From Candidatus Iainarchaeum sp. (GTDB lineage Archaea; Iainarchaeota; Iainarchaeia; Iainarchaeales; DTGL01): DNA of 25,660 nucleotides. Each line of letters begins with the position of its first letter. Within the stretch, counting starts at the first letter, position 1. The notes beneath the pieces are model-generated. The model was not told where the DNA came from, did no database searches, and saw nothing but the letters and a program-made list of their open reading frames with translations. The stretch is from contig JAFCFP010000011.1 in NCBI GenBank assembly GCA_017608575.1, positions 1 to 25,660 on the forward strand. Direction: 5' to 3'. Positions 6,197-13,562 of this stretch are shown here, piece after piece. A program made the position numbers and the translations under genes.

Positions 6197-7393
6197 TCAA
6201 TCGAGCTCGTGGCCCATTTTTTCCTTTTTTGTGCGCAAATACTTATGGTTGTACTTGTTTGGTTTTATTTTAATTGGAATCCTTTGAACCACTTTTAGGC
6301 CATAACCATTCAATGCAACAATTTTTTTGGGATTGTTTGTAAGAAGCCTGATTTTTTTAACGCCGAGTTTTCTCAAAATCTGTGCTCCAATTCCATATTC
6401 TCTCAAATCACTTTCAAAGCCAAGCTCAAGGTTTGCTTCCACTGTATCAAACCCTTTTTCCTGCAAGCTGTAAGCCTTTATTTTGTTGACAAGCCCAATG
6501 CCCCGGCCTTCATGCTCTGGAATGTAAACAACAACACCTTGTCCGTTTTTTTGAATTCTCTTCATTGATTCAACCAATTGCTGCCTGCAATCACACTTCA
6601 TTGAATGAAACACATCCCCAGTCAGACAACCTGAATGCATTCTAACCAAAACCGGTTCGCTTTTCTGCCAGTGGCCTTTCACCAATGCAGCGTATTCTTG
6701 GCCTGAAAGCTTGTGCCTGAAACCGATTACTTTAAATTCGCCGAATTCGGTTGGCAGTGTAGCCATTGAGGCTTTTTCCACAAGCGATTCGTTTTTGAGC
6801 CTGTATTTAATGAGGTCAGAGATTGAAACAATTTTTATGCCGTGTTTTTTTGCAAGCCTTTCAATGTATGGCATTCTTGCCATTTTTCCATCTGGTCTCA
6901 TTGTTTCGCCGATTACTCCAACAGGTCTCATTCCAGCAAGCTTTAACAAGTCAACACAGGCTTCAGTGTGACCGGCTCTTTCAAGCACGCCGCCATCCCT
7001 TGCAACAATTGGAAACACGTGTCCCGGCCTGAAAAGATCCTCTTTTTTGGAATGGGGATTTGCTATGACCCTTACAGTTTTCACTCTGTCAGCAGCGCTC
7101 ACTCCAGTGGAAGTGCCCTTTACAGCATCAACGCTCACAGTAAATCCAGTGCCAAACCTGTCCTGCGTTGAAGTCATTGGAGGGAGGAAAAGGCGTTCTG
7201 CTGTATTTGAATCAATTGGAGCACAAATAATTCCAGAGGAATTCTGAATAATGAAATTCATCTGTTTTACGGTTATTTTTTCCGCTGCACATATTAGGTC
7301 TCCTTCATTTTCCCTGCCTTTGTCGTCTACTACAATTACAATGTTTCCTTTTTTTAGTTCCCTTAATGCATTGCTTATTCTTGAAAGAGGCAT
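6197..7393 (-). CDS. ribBA: Bifunctional RibBA: DHBP synthase / GTP cyclohydrolase II
   Basis: The 398-residue product joins two riboflavin enzymes. Residues 1-200 are RibB, making the four-carbon unit from ribulose 5-phosphate, with GRENEGDLI at 26-34 and RAGHTEACVD at 139-148. Residues 205-398 are RibA, opening the GTP ring, with zinc ligands Cys256, Cys267 and Cys269, EGRGIGL from 295, DLREYGIG at 329-336 and LLTNNPKK at 350-357. Length and motifs are those of intact bacterial RibBA. Many archaea instead use GTP cyclohydrolase III, so this looks like a bacterial acquisition. It follows guaB by 41 bases, coupling GTP supply and use. AAAGG precedes ATG 7393. No FMN riboswitch is visible. Confidence 0.96.
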   Translation of the reverse strand: MPLSRISNALRELKKGNIVIVVDDKGRENEGDLICAAEKITVKQMNFIIQNSSGIICAPIDSNTAERLFLPPMTSTQDRFGTGFTVSVDAVKGTSTGVSAADRVKTVRVIANPHSKKEDLFRPGHVFPIVARDGGVLERAGHTEACVDLLKLAGMRPVGVIGETMRPDGKMARMPYIERLAKKHGIKIVSISDLIKYRLKNESLVEKASMATLPTEFGEFKVIGFRHKLSGQEYAALVKGHWQKSEPVLVRMHSGCLTGDVFHSMKCDCRQQLVESMKRIQKNGQGVVVYIPEHEGRGIGLVNKIKAYSLQEKGFDTVEANLELGFESDLREYGIGAQILRKLGVKKIRLLTNNPKKIVALNGYGLKVVQRIPIKIKPNKYNHKYLRTKKEKMGHELD

Positions 7394-7434
7394 AATTTAT
7401 TACCTTTTTTTTAATAGCCTTAATTAAAGCAAAT

Positions 7435-8862
7435 TTACGGATAATTGGGGGCTTCCTCGGTTATTTTAATGTCATGTGGATGTGACTCTTCCAGTGAAGC
7501 AGAAGTAATTTGTAAAATTTTTGCCTTCCTTTTCAATTCTGGAATGTTTCTTGCGCCAATGAGCCCCATGCCACTTTTAAGTCCACCAATTAACTGGTAA
7601 ACCATTTCATCAATTCTGCCCTTAAAGGGAACAATTCCCTCAATGCCTTCCGGTACAAGCTTGTCTTTTTTTGAAACATGTGACTGGAAATAGCGGTCCT
7701 TTGAGCCCTGCAACATTGCACCCACAGAACCCATGCCCCTGTATTGTTTGTATTTTCGGTTGTTCAAATAAATAATTTTTCCCGGTGTTTCCTCACAGCC
7801 AGCGAAAAGCGAGCCAATCATTATACTGTCAGCTCCAACCGCGAGAGCCTTTGTTATGTCGCCAGAATACCTTATGCCGCCATCAGCAATAATTGGAACT
7901 TTTCCCTTTGCTGCTTTGGAGCAATCCATTATTGCAGTTATTTGTGGAACTCCCACACCGCTTATTACTCGAGTGGTGCAGATTGCTCCAGGACCGACGC
8001 CAACTTTTACTGCATCAACACCTGCTTCAATTAAATCCTTTGTTGCTTGGGCTGTTGCAACATTTCCAGCAATAATTTGAACGTCAAATTTTTTTTTGAA
8101 TCTTTTAACCGCTTCAATTACGTTCTTTGAATGACCATGAGCAGTATCAATCACTATTATATCACAGTCCCTTTCGAGTAACAATTCAACGCGTTCATCG
8201 TCCTTTGGGCCAACAGCTGCGCCAACCAACAAGCGACCTTTTTTGTCCTTCACTGCATTGGGGTATTTTTCTCTTTTTTCAATGTCAGTGCTTGTAATCA
8301 AGCCCTTTAGTTTTCCGTCTTTGGAAACAATTGGAAGTTTTTCAATTTTGTGCCTTTGAAGTATTTTTTTTGCTTCTTTTAGGGAAATTCCTTTTTCAAC
8401 AGAAATAACATTCTTTGTCATTAACTCGCTGACTTTCTTTTTTGGGTTTGATTCAAAGCGAAAATCCCTTTTTGTAAGCATTCCAACCAATTTGCCTTTT
8501 TCAACAACCGGGAAGGAAGAATAACCATATTTTTCCTTTAACTGAATTATTTCAGAGAGAGTCATTTTTGGGTTTACTGTTAAAGGATTTCGCACTATTA
8601 GTGATTCGGAGCGCTTTACTTTTGCCACTTCTTCAGCTTGTTTTGCAGGGGACATGTTTTTGTGAATGATTCCAATGCCACCTTCTCTTGCAATTGCTAT
8701 TGCAGTGTTTGCCTCTGTTACAGTGTCCATTGCCGCGCTTACAAGCGGAATATTCAATTCAATCCTTTTTGTCAGTTTTGTGTGAAGGGAAACATCCCTT
8801 GGCAAAACATTGGATTTTGCCGGCAACAACAATATATCATCAAAAGTTAAGCCTTTTTTCAT
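7435..8862 (-). CDS. guaB: IMP dehydrogenase
   Basis: The 475-residue product oxidises IMP to XMP with NAD+, the committed step to GMP. LTFDDILLLP opens the catalytic barrel, two CBS domains occupy about 85-200, the catalytic loop GAICTTR places the nucleophile at Cys295, IIADGGIR (324-331) binds phosphate, and GMGSVGAM (376-383) starts the flap. Length is normal for the CBS-containing form. I chose ATG 8862, where the conserved N-terminus begins; the frame is open further upstream but would run into purA on the other strand. It diverges from purA over 75 bases and leads the guaB-ribBA run. Confidence 0.97.
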   Translation of the reverse strand: MKKGLTFDDILLLPAKSNVLPRDVSLHTKLTKRIELNIPLVSAAMDTVTEANTAIAIAREGGIGIIHKNMSPAKQAEEVAKVKRSESLIVRNPLTVNPKMTLSEIIQLKEKYGYSSFPVVEKGKLVGMLTKRDFRFESNPKKKVSELMTKNVISVEKGISLKEAKKILQRHKIEKLPIVSKDGKLKGLITSTDIEKREKYPNAVKDKKGRLLVGAAVGPKDDERVELLLERDCDIIVIDTAHGHSKNVIEAVKRFKKKFDVQIIAGNVATAQATKDLIEAGVDAVKVGVGPGAICTTRVISGVGVPQITAIMDCSKAAKGKVPIIADGGIRYSGDITKALAVGADSIMIGSLFAGCEETPGKIIYLNNRKYKQYRGMGSVGAMLQGSKDRYFQSHVSKKDKLVPEGIEGIVPFKGRIDEMVYQLIGGLKSGMGLIGARNIPELKRKAKILQITSASLEESHPHDIKITEEAPNYP

Positions 8863-8937
8863 TCCAGCCACCCTTTCAATTAATTGATTGAAGAAGGGTT
8901 TAAAAACAGTTTTATAAAGTATTTGAAGGGCGGAAAA
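8863..8937. promoter_or_regulatory. Divergent guaB/purA promoter region
   Basis: This 75-base spacer carries the self-complementary TATA-like octamer TTTATAAA at 8911-8918, which reads the same on both strands. It lies about 24 bases before the purA ATG and about 50 before the guaB ATG. A second A+T element, GTTTAAAAAC (8899-8908), could serve purA. One spacer therefore controls both exits from IMP. Confidence 0.5.
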
Positions 8938-10206
8938 ATGGCTGTGAGAATTGTTGTTGGCGCACAATTTGGAGATGAAGGAAAGGGAAAAATTGTTGAC
9001 TTTTTCGGAAGCCAAGCGGACATTGTTGCAAGATTCAATGGCGGAAATAACGCAGGGCACACAGTGGTTGTGGGAAAAAACACCTACAAGTTCCACTTAA
9101 TGCCTTCAGGTGCAGTGCAGGGGAAAAAATGCTTGATTGGCGCAGGCGTTGCAATTGACCCAAGGGTTCTTGTTGAAGAAATTGAATCCCTTAAAAAAAC
9201 CGGCATTCACGCAAAACTCGTAATAGACAAACGCGCTCACATAATAATGCCATATCACATTGAATTGGATGAAGCCAAAGAAAAAGCAAAAGGAAAGGCA
9301 AAAATTGGAACAACAAAGCGTGGCATTGGACCGTGTTATTCCGACAGGGTTTCACGCATTGGCATTACTTTCGCTGACCTAATTGACTCAAAGCGGTTAA
9401 AAAAACGCCTTTTGGATGTTTTTCCATTGAAGAAAAAAGAACTCGAACAAGTTTATGGCTTTAAAAGCACTTTAAGCCAGGAAAAGATTTTCAATGAATA
9501 TTCTGCTCTTGGAAAAAAACTCAAAAAGCATGCTGGAGATGTTTCACTCGAAGTAGACAATGCAATTAATGAAAAAAAAGAAGTATTGCTTGAAGGAGCA
9601 CAGGGCACTTTTTTGGACACTGATTTTGGAACCTATCCATTTGTAACAAGCTCTCATCCCATTGCTGGCGCAGCACTTATTGGAATAGGTCTTGGATTGA
9701 AAAAAATAAACGAATGCATTGGGGTAGTGAAAGCCTATTCTACAAGGGTTGGCTCTGGCCCAATGCCAACAGAGTTAAAGGGCAGGCTAGGTGAAATTAT
9801 CCGCGAAAAAGGTGCTGAATTTGGAACTACAACCGGCAGGCCGCGAAGGGTTGGATGGATTGATTTAACAATGCTGCGAACAGCCCAACGCTTGAACAAT
9901 TTCACTGACCTTGCAATAACAAAACTTGATGTTTTGTCTGGATTGAAGGAATTAAAAGCATGCAATTCCATTAAAATTGGAGGCAAAACATTAAAGGAAT
10001 GGCCAGCTGACTTGCAGGAATTGCACAAAGCAAAACCACAATACAAAAAATTCAAACCGTTTGTTTTGCCGGAAAAAATTGAAAAATTCGATGACTTGCC
10101 GGAAGAAGCAATTGATTACTTGCAGTTCGTTTCAGGTGAAATGGGTGTGCCCATTAAAATTGTTTCCTTTGGACCAAAAAGAAGCAGCACATTGCTGCTT
10201 TACTGA
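8938..10206 (+). CDS. purA: Adenylosuccinate synthetase
   Basis: The 422-residue product joins IMP and aspartate using GTP, the first step to AMP. GAQFGDEGKGK at 8-18 is the GTP/IMP loop with catalytic Asp13, NNAGHTV carries the catalytic His, and GTTKRGIGP, GSGPMPTEL and TTTGRPRRVGW are all in the expected order. The size is normal. ATG 8938 fits the conserved N-terminus (AVRIVVGAQ) and has GAAGGG about seven bases upstream. It converges on the RimK gene with 40 bases between stops. Together with purB in this window it completes the AMP branch. Confidence 0.97.
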   Translation: MAVRIVVGAQFGDEGKGKIVDFFGSQADIVARFNGGNNAGHTVVVGKNTYKFHLMPSGAVQGKKCLIGAGVAIDPRVLVEEIESLKKTGIHAKLVIDKRAHIIMPYHIELDEAKEKAKGKAKIGTTKRGIGPCYSDRVSRIGITFADLIDSKRLKKRLLDVFPLKKKELEQVYGFKSTLSQEKIFNEYSALGKKLKKHAGDVSLEVDNAINEKKEVLLEGAQGTFLDTDFGTYPFVTSSHPIAGAALIGIGLGLKKINECIGVVKAYSTRVGSGPMPTELKGRLGEIIREKGAEFGTTTGRPRRVGWIDLTMLRTAQRLNNFTDLAITKLDVLSGLKELKACNSIKIGGKTLKEWPADLQELHKAKPQYKKFKPFVLPEKIEKFDDLPEEAIDYLQFVSGEMGVPIKIVSFGPKRSSTLLLY

Positions 10207-10246
10207 TGAGAGCATAGGGCAAAGGCATTGAACAGTTGCAGTTAGT

Positions 10247-11146
10247 TTATTGAGTGGAGCGCTTTGAGGCTTTTTTGTACAAGAATTCAATCATTGCCTT
10301 TGTTACAGTGTTTCCAAGGAATTCGTAAAATGGTCCAGGCTGGAAATTGATTTCAATTATTGCAAAACCGCCTTTGACTTTTTTTGTTTTAATGAAGTCA
10401 ACCGCGCAAATGTCAAATTTCAGAGTGCGCGCGGCCTTGACTGCAATTTTTTTCAATTGAGGTGTTGTCTTGATAAGCTTCACTTTTCCACCGCGGCTCA
10501 TGTTTGCACGCCAGTCGCCTTTTGCACCGGTTCTTTGAGCTGTTATTACTTCATCTCCAAACACATAACACCGTATGTCGGAGTTGCCGCTTTTTGCATA
10601 AACCTGTGCTGAAACATATTCTTCAAACAAGTGAACAGTGTCAAGTATTGAGGCAAGCTGTTTTTTGTCTTTTACAAGCATTACTCCTTTTCCAGCAAAA
10701 CCGCTTATCAGTTTCAGTACAACTGGAAAACCGAATTTGTTGATTGTTTTATTGCTTGCCTCTGAAGAAATTGAAAGAGAAGATGGCAGGGTTGGAAGCC
10801 CCGCTTCTATTAGCTTTTTAACAGTGTAGTATTTGTGGTTTGAATACTGGTATGATTCAAGTGTTACCGGTGAATACATGTTTGAGTCATCAATTATTTT
10901 TAACACTGCTTGAGCAAGAAAAAAATCCTTTGCCCCCATGCGCGGATAGCAAACATCAAATTTAAGCAAATCAATGTCTTTATAGTAAAGCCTGTTTTCT
11001 CCTTTTTCTTCCACAATTCGTATTTTGTGAATTGGCACAAATAAAACCGAGTCAAACAGTTTTTCTCCCTCTTCAATGAGGGACTTAATTGTTCTCTTTT
11101 TATACCTTCTCGAGCCAATTAAAAGCAAGCGCTTTTTGTCATTCAT
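10247..11146 (-). CDS. rimK: RimK-type ATP-grasp ligase
   Basis: The 299-residue product is a full ATP-grasp enzyme of the RimK/LysX/CofF family, which adds amino acids, usually glutamate, to a protein tail or cofactor. The ATP lysine is Lys145 in VVLKLISG, followed by the glycine loop GFAGKGV. The RimK signature DIRCYVFG (190-197) and DWRANMSRGG (211-220) are present. The metal ligands are Asp250 in VDFI and Glu265/Asn267 in IEINFQPG. It should therefore be active. Its ATG overlaps the stop of the second ATP-grasp gene by four bases (ATGA), so the two are translationally coupled. The substrate is unknown; archaeal relatives modify coenzyme F420 or pterins, bacterial RimK modifies ribosomal protein S6. 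Confidence 0.88.
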   Translation of the reverse strand: MNDKKRLLLIGSRRYKKRTIKSLIEEGEKLFDSVLFVPIHKIRIVEEKGENRLYYKDIDLLKFDVCYPRMGAKDFFLAQAVLKIIDDSNMYSPVTLESYQYSNHKYYTVKKLIEAGLPTLPSSLSISSEASNKTINKFGFPVVLKLISGFAGKGVMLVKDKKQLASILDTVHLFEEYVSAQVYAKSGNSDIRCYVFGDEVITAQRTGAKGDWRANMSRGGKVKLIKTTPQLKKIAVKAARTLKFDICAVDFIKTKKVKGGFAIIEINFQPGPFYEFLGNTVTKAMIEFLYKKASKRSTQ

Positions 11147-12000
11147 TTTTTCCCCTTCTTTTTTCTTTCAAGTGCTTTTTGCCTGAAAAGGTCAGCTGTT
11201 TCTTCATAGAGGTCTTCACCGGTTATTTTGTTAAAAGTGTTAATTTTAAGCAATGGCTTTACTTTGAGCACATAGCCCTTGCACATTTTAACATTTGCAA
11301 TATCGTAACCACAGATGTGCGCTGAATGAATCGCTGTTTCCTTTTCCGCCTGCGAAAGCTTGACGGATTTTGCCTTTTTCATTGGCTGCAATATGCCGCC
11401 TTCAAATTTTCTCCTAATTGAAAAAACCTTGTCTCCAATGATTGCTGATTCGTCAACATCCCCTTCAATGAACTCCCTTACAATTATTGCATCCTGTTCA
11501 GCGCGCAGGCTTTTGGCAATTGAAATAAGCGAGCGCTCTGTTTCAACAAGCATGCTCATGGTTTTTTCTCCCCTGCGGAACGCCTTAAACTGCACTGGAT
11601 ACGAAAATTTTTCAGCCTGTGATTTGATTGGTTCAGGCGAGCCAAAAACCATTGTTCTTGGCATTTTAATATTGAATTTGTTGAGAACAGCGAGCTGCAA
11701 TGGTTCATTGGTTGAAATAAAATTGCTCTTTGTTTTAACTTGGCAGTAAATGTTTCTTTTTTCGAATTCGTCAAGCAATGGTTCAGCAAACTGTGTCAGT
11801 TTTAATCCGGCTTTTAGAAAAACACAGTTTATTTTTTCAAAGTCAACAGAGCCATTCAAAAGCTCTGTTCCATTTTTTCCACTCAATAGGCTGAGTTTTT
11901 TTAAGTCAAGGACTTTTATGGTGAAACCTTTTTCTCTAAAAGCCCTCTTCAAATGCTTAACGCTTGGAGTTTCCTCCAACACCAAGAAAAGTGTCCTCAT
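11143..12000 (-). CDS. ATP-grasp paralogue with lost metal-binding residues
   Basis: The 285-residue product aligns along its length with the neighbouring RimK protein but looks catalytically dead. It keeps a lysine in the first ATP motif (YPVQFKAF, Lys139) and the EFIEG segment. The glycine loop is replaced by RRGEK, the VDF aspartate becomes Lys238 (VKM), and the IEIN motif becomes VKPL with Lys248, so all three Mg ligands are missing. The polypeptide is otherwise undisturbed, which argues for a retained non-catalytic role, for example as a subunit or substrate binder for the active RimK. It is first in the pair and overlaps the next start by ATGA. A TATA-like TATTAATT lies near 12032-12039. 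Confidence 0.75.
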   Translation of the reverse strand: MRTLFLVLEETPSVKHLKRAFREKGFTIKVLDLKKLSLLSGKNGTELLNGSVDFEKINCVFLKAGLKLTQFAEPLLDEFEKRNIYCQVKTKSNFISTNEPLQLAVLNKFNIKMPRTMVFGSPEPIKSQAEKFSYPVQFKAFRRGEKTMSMLVETERSLISIAKSLRAEQDAIIVREFIEGDVDESAIIGDKVFSIRRKFEGGILQPMKKAKSVKLSQAEKETAIHSAHICGYDIANVKMCKGYVLKVKPLLKINTFNKITGEDLYEETADLFRQKALERKKKGKK

Positions 12001-12088
12001 TAAAACGCCTTTATTTATCCCGCTTCAGAAATTAATACTTACTGTTCCACTTTAAAAGTTTTTTGGTTTTTTCCTTCAATTGGTTTTT
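12001..12088. promoter_or_regulatory. Divergent promoter region, ATP-grasp pair / RimB-like gene
   Basis: The 88-base spacer holds two A+T elements: CTTTAAAAG at 12051-12059, about 30 bases before ATG 12089, and a TATTAATT-type element (minus strand, about 12032-12039) before ATG 12000. Confidence 0.35.
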
Positions 12089-12550
12089 ATGGCTGCAAAC
12101 GAAAAATCAATAGTGGACCACATTCTTAATGCAGTGAAGGAAAAAAGCACTCCACCGGAAAAAGCAGTGGAGAAAAAAATAATTGGTTTGGTGGAAAAAG
12201 TAAAAATAATTGGTTCAAAGCGTTCAATTGAAACAGAGGCATTGATTGACAGTGGTGCAACCCGTACATCAGTTGACCTGCGCATTGCTGCCCGTGCTGG
12301 GCTTGGGCCAGTGGTGAGCGTTGCAAAAGTAAAAAGCAAAACCGATCCACAGGGTTATACTCGCAGGGCTGTTGTGAAAGGAGAAATTGAATTAAGGGGT
12401 ATTAGGAGAAAAGGCCGTTTTACTTTGTCAGATCGTTCTTCAATGGCTTACCCGGTGTTGGTTGGCAGGGATGTAATTCATTCAAATTTTGTATTGGATA
12501 TTTCCAAGAGCCACGAAAGCCACAGGCTTTCTGATAAAAAAAAGCCATAA
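12089..12550 (+). CDS. RimB-type retropepsin-like putative protease (PF05618 family)
   Basis: The 153-residue product has a short helical N-terminus and then the single-domain aspartyl-protease-like fold of the RimB family, annotated as 'ATP-dependent zinc protease'. The catalytic motif is IDSGATRTS with Asp54. The family end-motif LSDRSSMAYPVLVGRDVI is clearly visible, followed by FVLDIS. In bacteria such genes sit in rimK operons, and the protein is thought to trim or act with RimK modification. Here it is divergent from the two ATP-grasp genes. ATG 12089 is preferred over TTG 12080; no strong ribosome binding site is seen. Family is firm, activity is inferred. Confidence 0.85.
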   Translation: MAANEKSIVDHILNAVKEKSTPPEKAVEKKIIGLVEKVKIIGSKRSIETEALIDSGATRTSVDLRIAARAGLGPVVSVAKVKSKTDPQGYTRRAVVKGEIELRGIRRKGRFTLSDRSSMAYPVLVGRDVIHSNFVLDISKSHESHRLSDKKKP

Positions 12551-12573
12551 CCAAAAAGCAATTGGTTGGTTTA

Positions 12574-13035
12574 ATGGATAAAGGAATGATTCTGCGCGAC
12601 ATAGAGGCAAGGGATGCAAGTGCATTAGTGGAGCTTTACCCGCATTGGGGCAATCAACTTGCAAGACGGAGAATTGAAAGAACAATGCTTTTTCGCGGAG
12701 AGAGAAGGATTGTTGCTGAAATTTCTGGAAAAACAATAGCACATGTGAAGATTGATTATGGCAGTGGAGTGCACTCGCATATTGCGCGCATTTATTCACT
12801 TATTGTTGCAAAAGAGCACCGCGGAAAAGGCATTGCGCGAGCCTTGCTTGAAAAAGCAATCAATGAAATGCCTGCAGGCATTGAAATTGTAACCCTTGAA
12901 ACCCAAGCGGACAATGCTCCAGCGCGTTCGCTGTTTGAAAAGCTTGGATTTGAAGAGTATGGTTTTTTGGAGAACGCTTGGAAAAAAGGCAATGAATACA
13001 AGGACAACGTGCTTTACAAAAAAGTGTTGCGTTGA
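12574..13035 (+). CDS. GNAT family N-acetyltransferase
   Basis: The 153-residue product has the acetyl-CoA motif A, IYSLIVAKEHRGKGIARALL, with the pyrophosphate loop RGKGIA at about 83-88, followed by the LETQADNAPARSLFEKLGFEE strand-helix typical of GNAT motif B. The fold is complete. It lies 23 bases after the RimB-like gene on the same strand, so co-transcription is likely and the substrate may be connected with the ATP-grasp/RimB set; that link is inference. ATG 12574 is preferred; another in-frame ATG is at 12586. It could also be an ordinary protein N-terminal or small-molecule acetyltransferase. Confidence 0.85.
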   Translation: MDKGMILRDIEARDASALVELYPHWGNQLARRRIERTMLFRGERRIVAEISGKTIAHVKIDYGSGVHSHIARIYSLIVAKEHRGKGIARALLEKAINEMPAGIEIVTLETQADNAPARSLFEKLGFEEYGFLENAWKKGNEYKDNVLYKKVLR

Positions 13036-13044
13036 GCTTAATCC

Positions 13045-13488
13045 TTAAAACAATTCATCCAAGTCCAATTCAATTCTTTTCCTTATCTTTGAACTCTTTA
13101 ATTTTTTTGGCTTGAATGCAGGCAATCTTACAATGCGGGCTTTTAGGTTTAATTCTTTCAATTTTTGTTGCATATTTCTTACTGTTATTGGCTGGTCATA
13201 ACCCAGAGCAATAACATCCGGCGCTTCTTTTTCAATCACTTTTAATTTGTTCATTGGGTTTTTTGCTCCAAGTATTGCGCGGTCCACTGGTTTTAGTTCT
13301 CTGACAACTGCAAGCCTTTCTTTTTCATTTTTCACCGGTGGGTGTTTTTTTTCGCGTTCAATTGATTCGTCTCTTGCAACCACTACCACGAGCTCAGAGC
13401 CAAGGGCTTTTGCTTTTTTTAAATAAAAAAGGTGGCCTTCGTGCAATAAATCAAAAGAGCCAAAAGCAAGAACTTTTCCGTTGCGCAT
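13045..13488 (-). CDS. ribL: FAD synthetase RibL, archaeal cytidylyltransferase-like
   Basis: The 147-residue product is a nucleotidyltransferase with GSFDLLHEGH (HxGH at 16-19), LVVVVARDESI, a LKPVDRAILG segment and the C-terminal SSKIRKR motif. This order and size match the archaeal RibL enzymes that transfer AMP to FMN to make FAD. ATG 13488 starts right before the first strand; an upstream ATG at 13524 would add 12 residues and lies close to the TATA-like element, so I reject it. The gene converges on the GNAT gene (nine bases between stops) and diverges from tyrS. With ribBA in the window it links to flavin supply. Confidence 0.85.
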   Translation of the reverse strand: MRNGKVLAFGSFDLLHEGHLFYLKKAKALGSELVVVVARDESIEREKKHPPVKNEKERLAVVRELKPVDRAILGAKNPMNKLKVIEKEAPDVIALGYDQPITVRNMQQKLKELNLKARIVRLPAFKPKKLKSSKIRKRIELDLDELF

Positions 13489-13529
13489 GCGATTAAAACA
13501 GTAAAAAGAAACCCTTTTATGCATTTGCA

Positions 13530-13542
13530 GTTAAATATAATT
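13530..13542. promoter_or_regulatory. Shared TATA-like element, ribL/tyrS
   Basis: The stretch TTAAATATAATT (13531-13542) is the only clear TATA-like sequence in the spacer. It is about 25-30 bases before the tyrS ATG at 13563 on the plus strand and about 45 bases before the ribL ATG at 13488 on the minus strand. Confidence 0.4.
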
Positions 13543-13562
13543 CAATTTGTGGAGTGGAAAAA

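Noticed and set aside
8863..9096. N-terminal extension of the IMP dehydrogenase frame
   Set aside because: It runs antisense into purA, and the conserved IMPDH N-terminus begins at ATG 8862.
10203..10260. Possible C/D box small RNA (CTGATGA at the purA stop)
   Set aside because: The box C match is imperfect, and no CTGA box D lies at a suitable distance.
12551..12573. Terminator formed by AACCAA/TTGGTT between the RimB-like and GNAT genes
   Set aside because: The stem is only six A+T-rich pairs and no T-run follows; co-transcription remains likelier.
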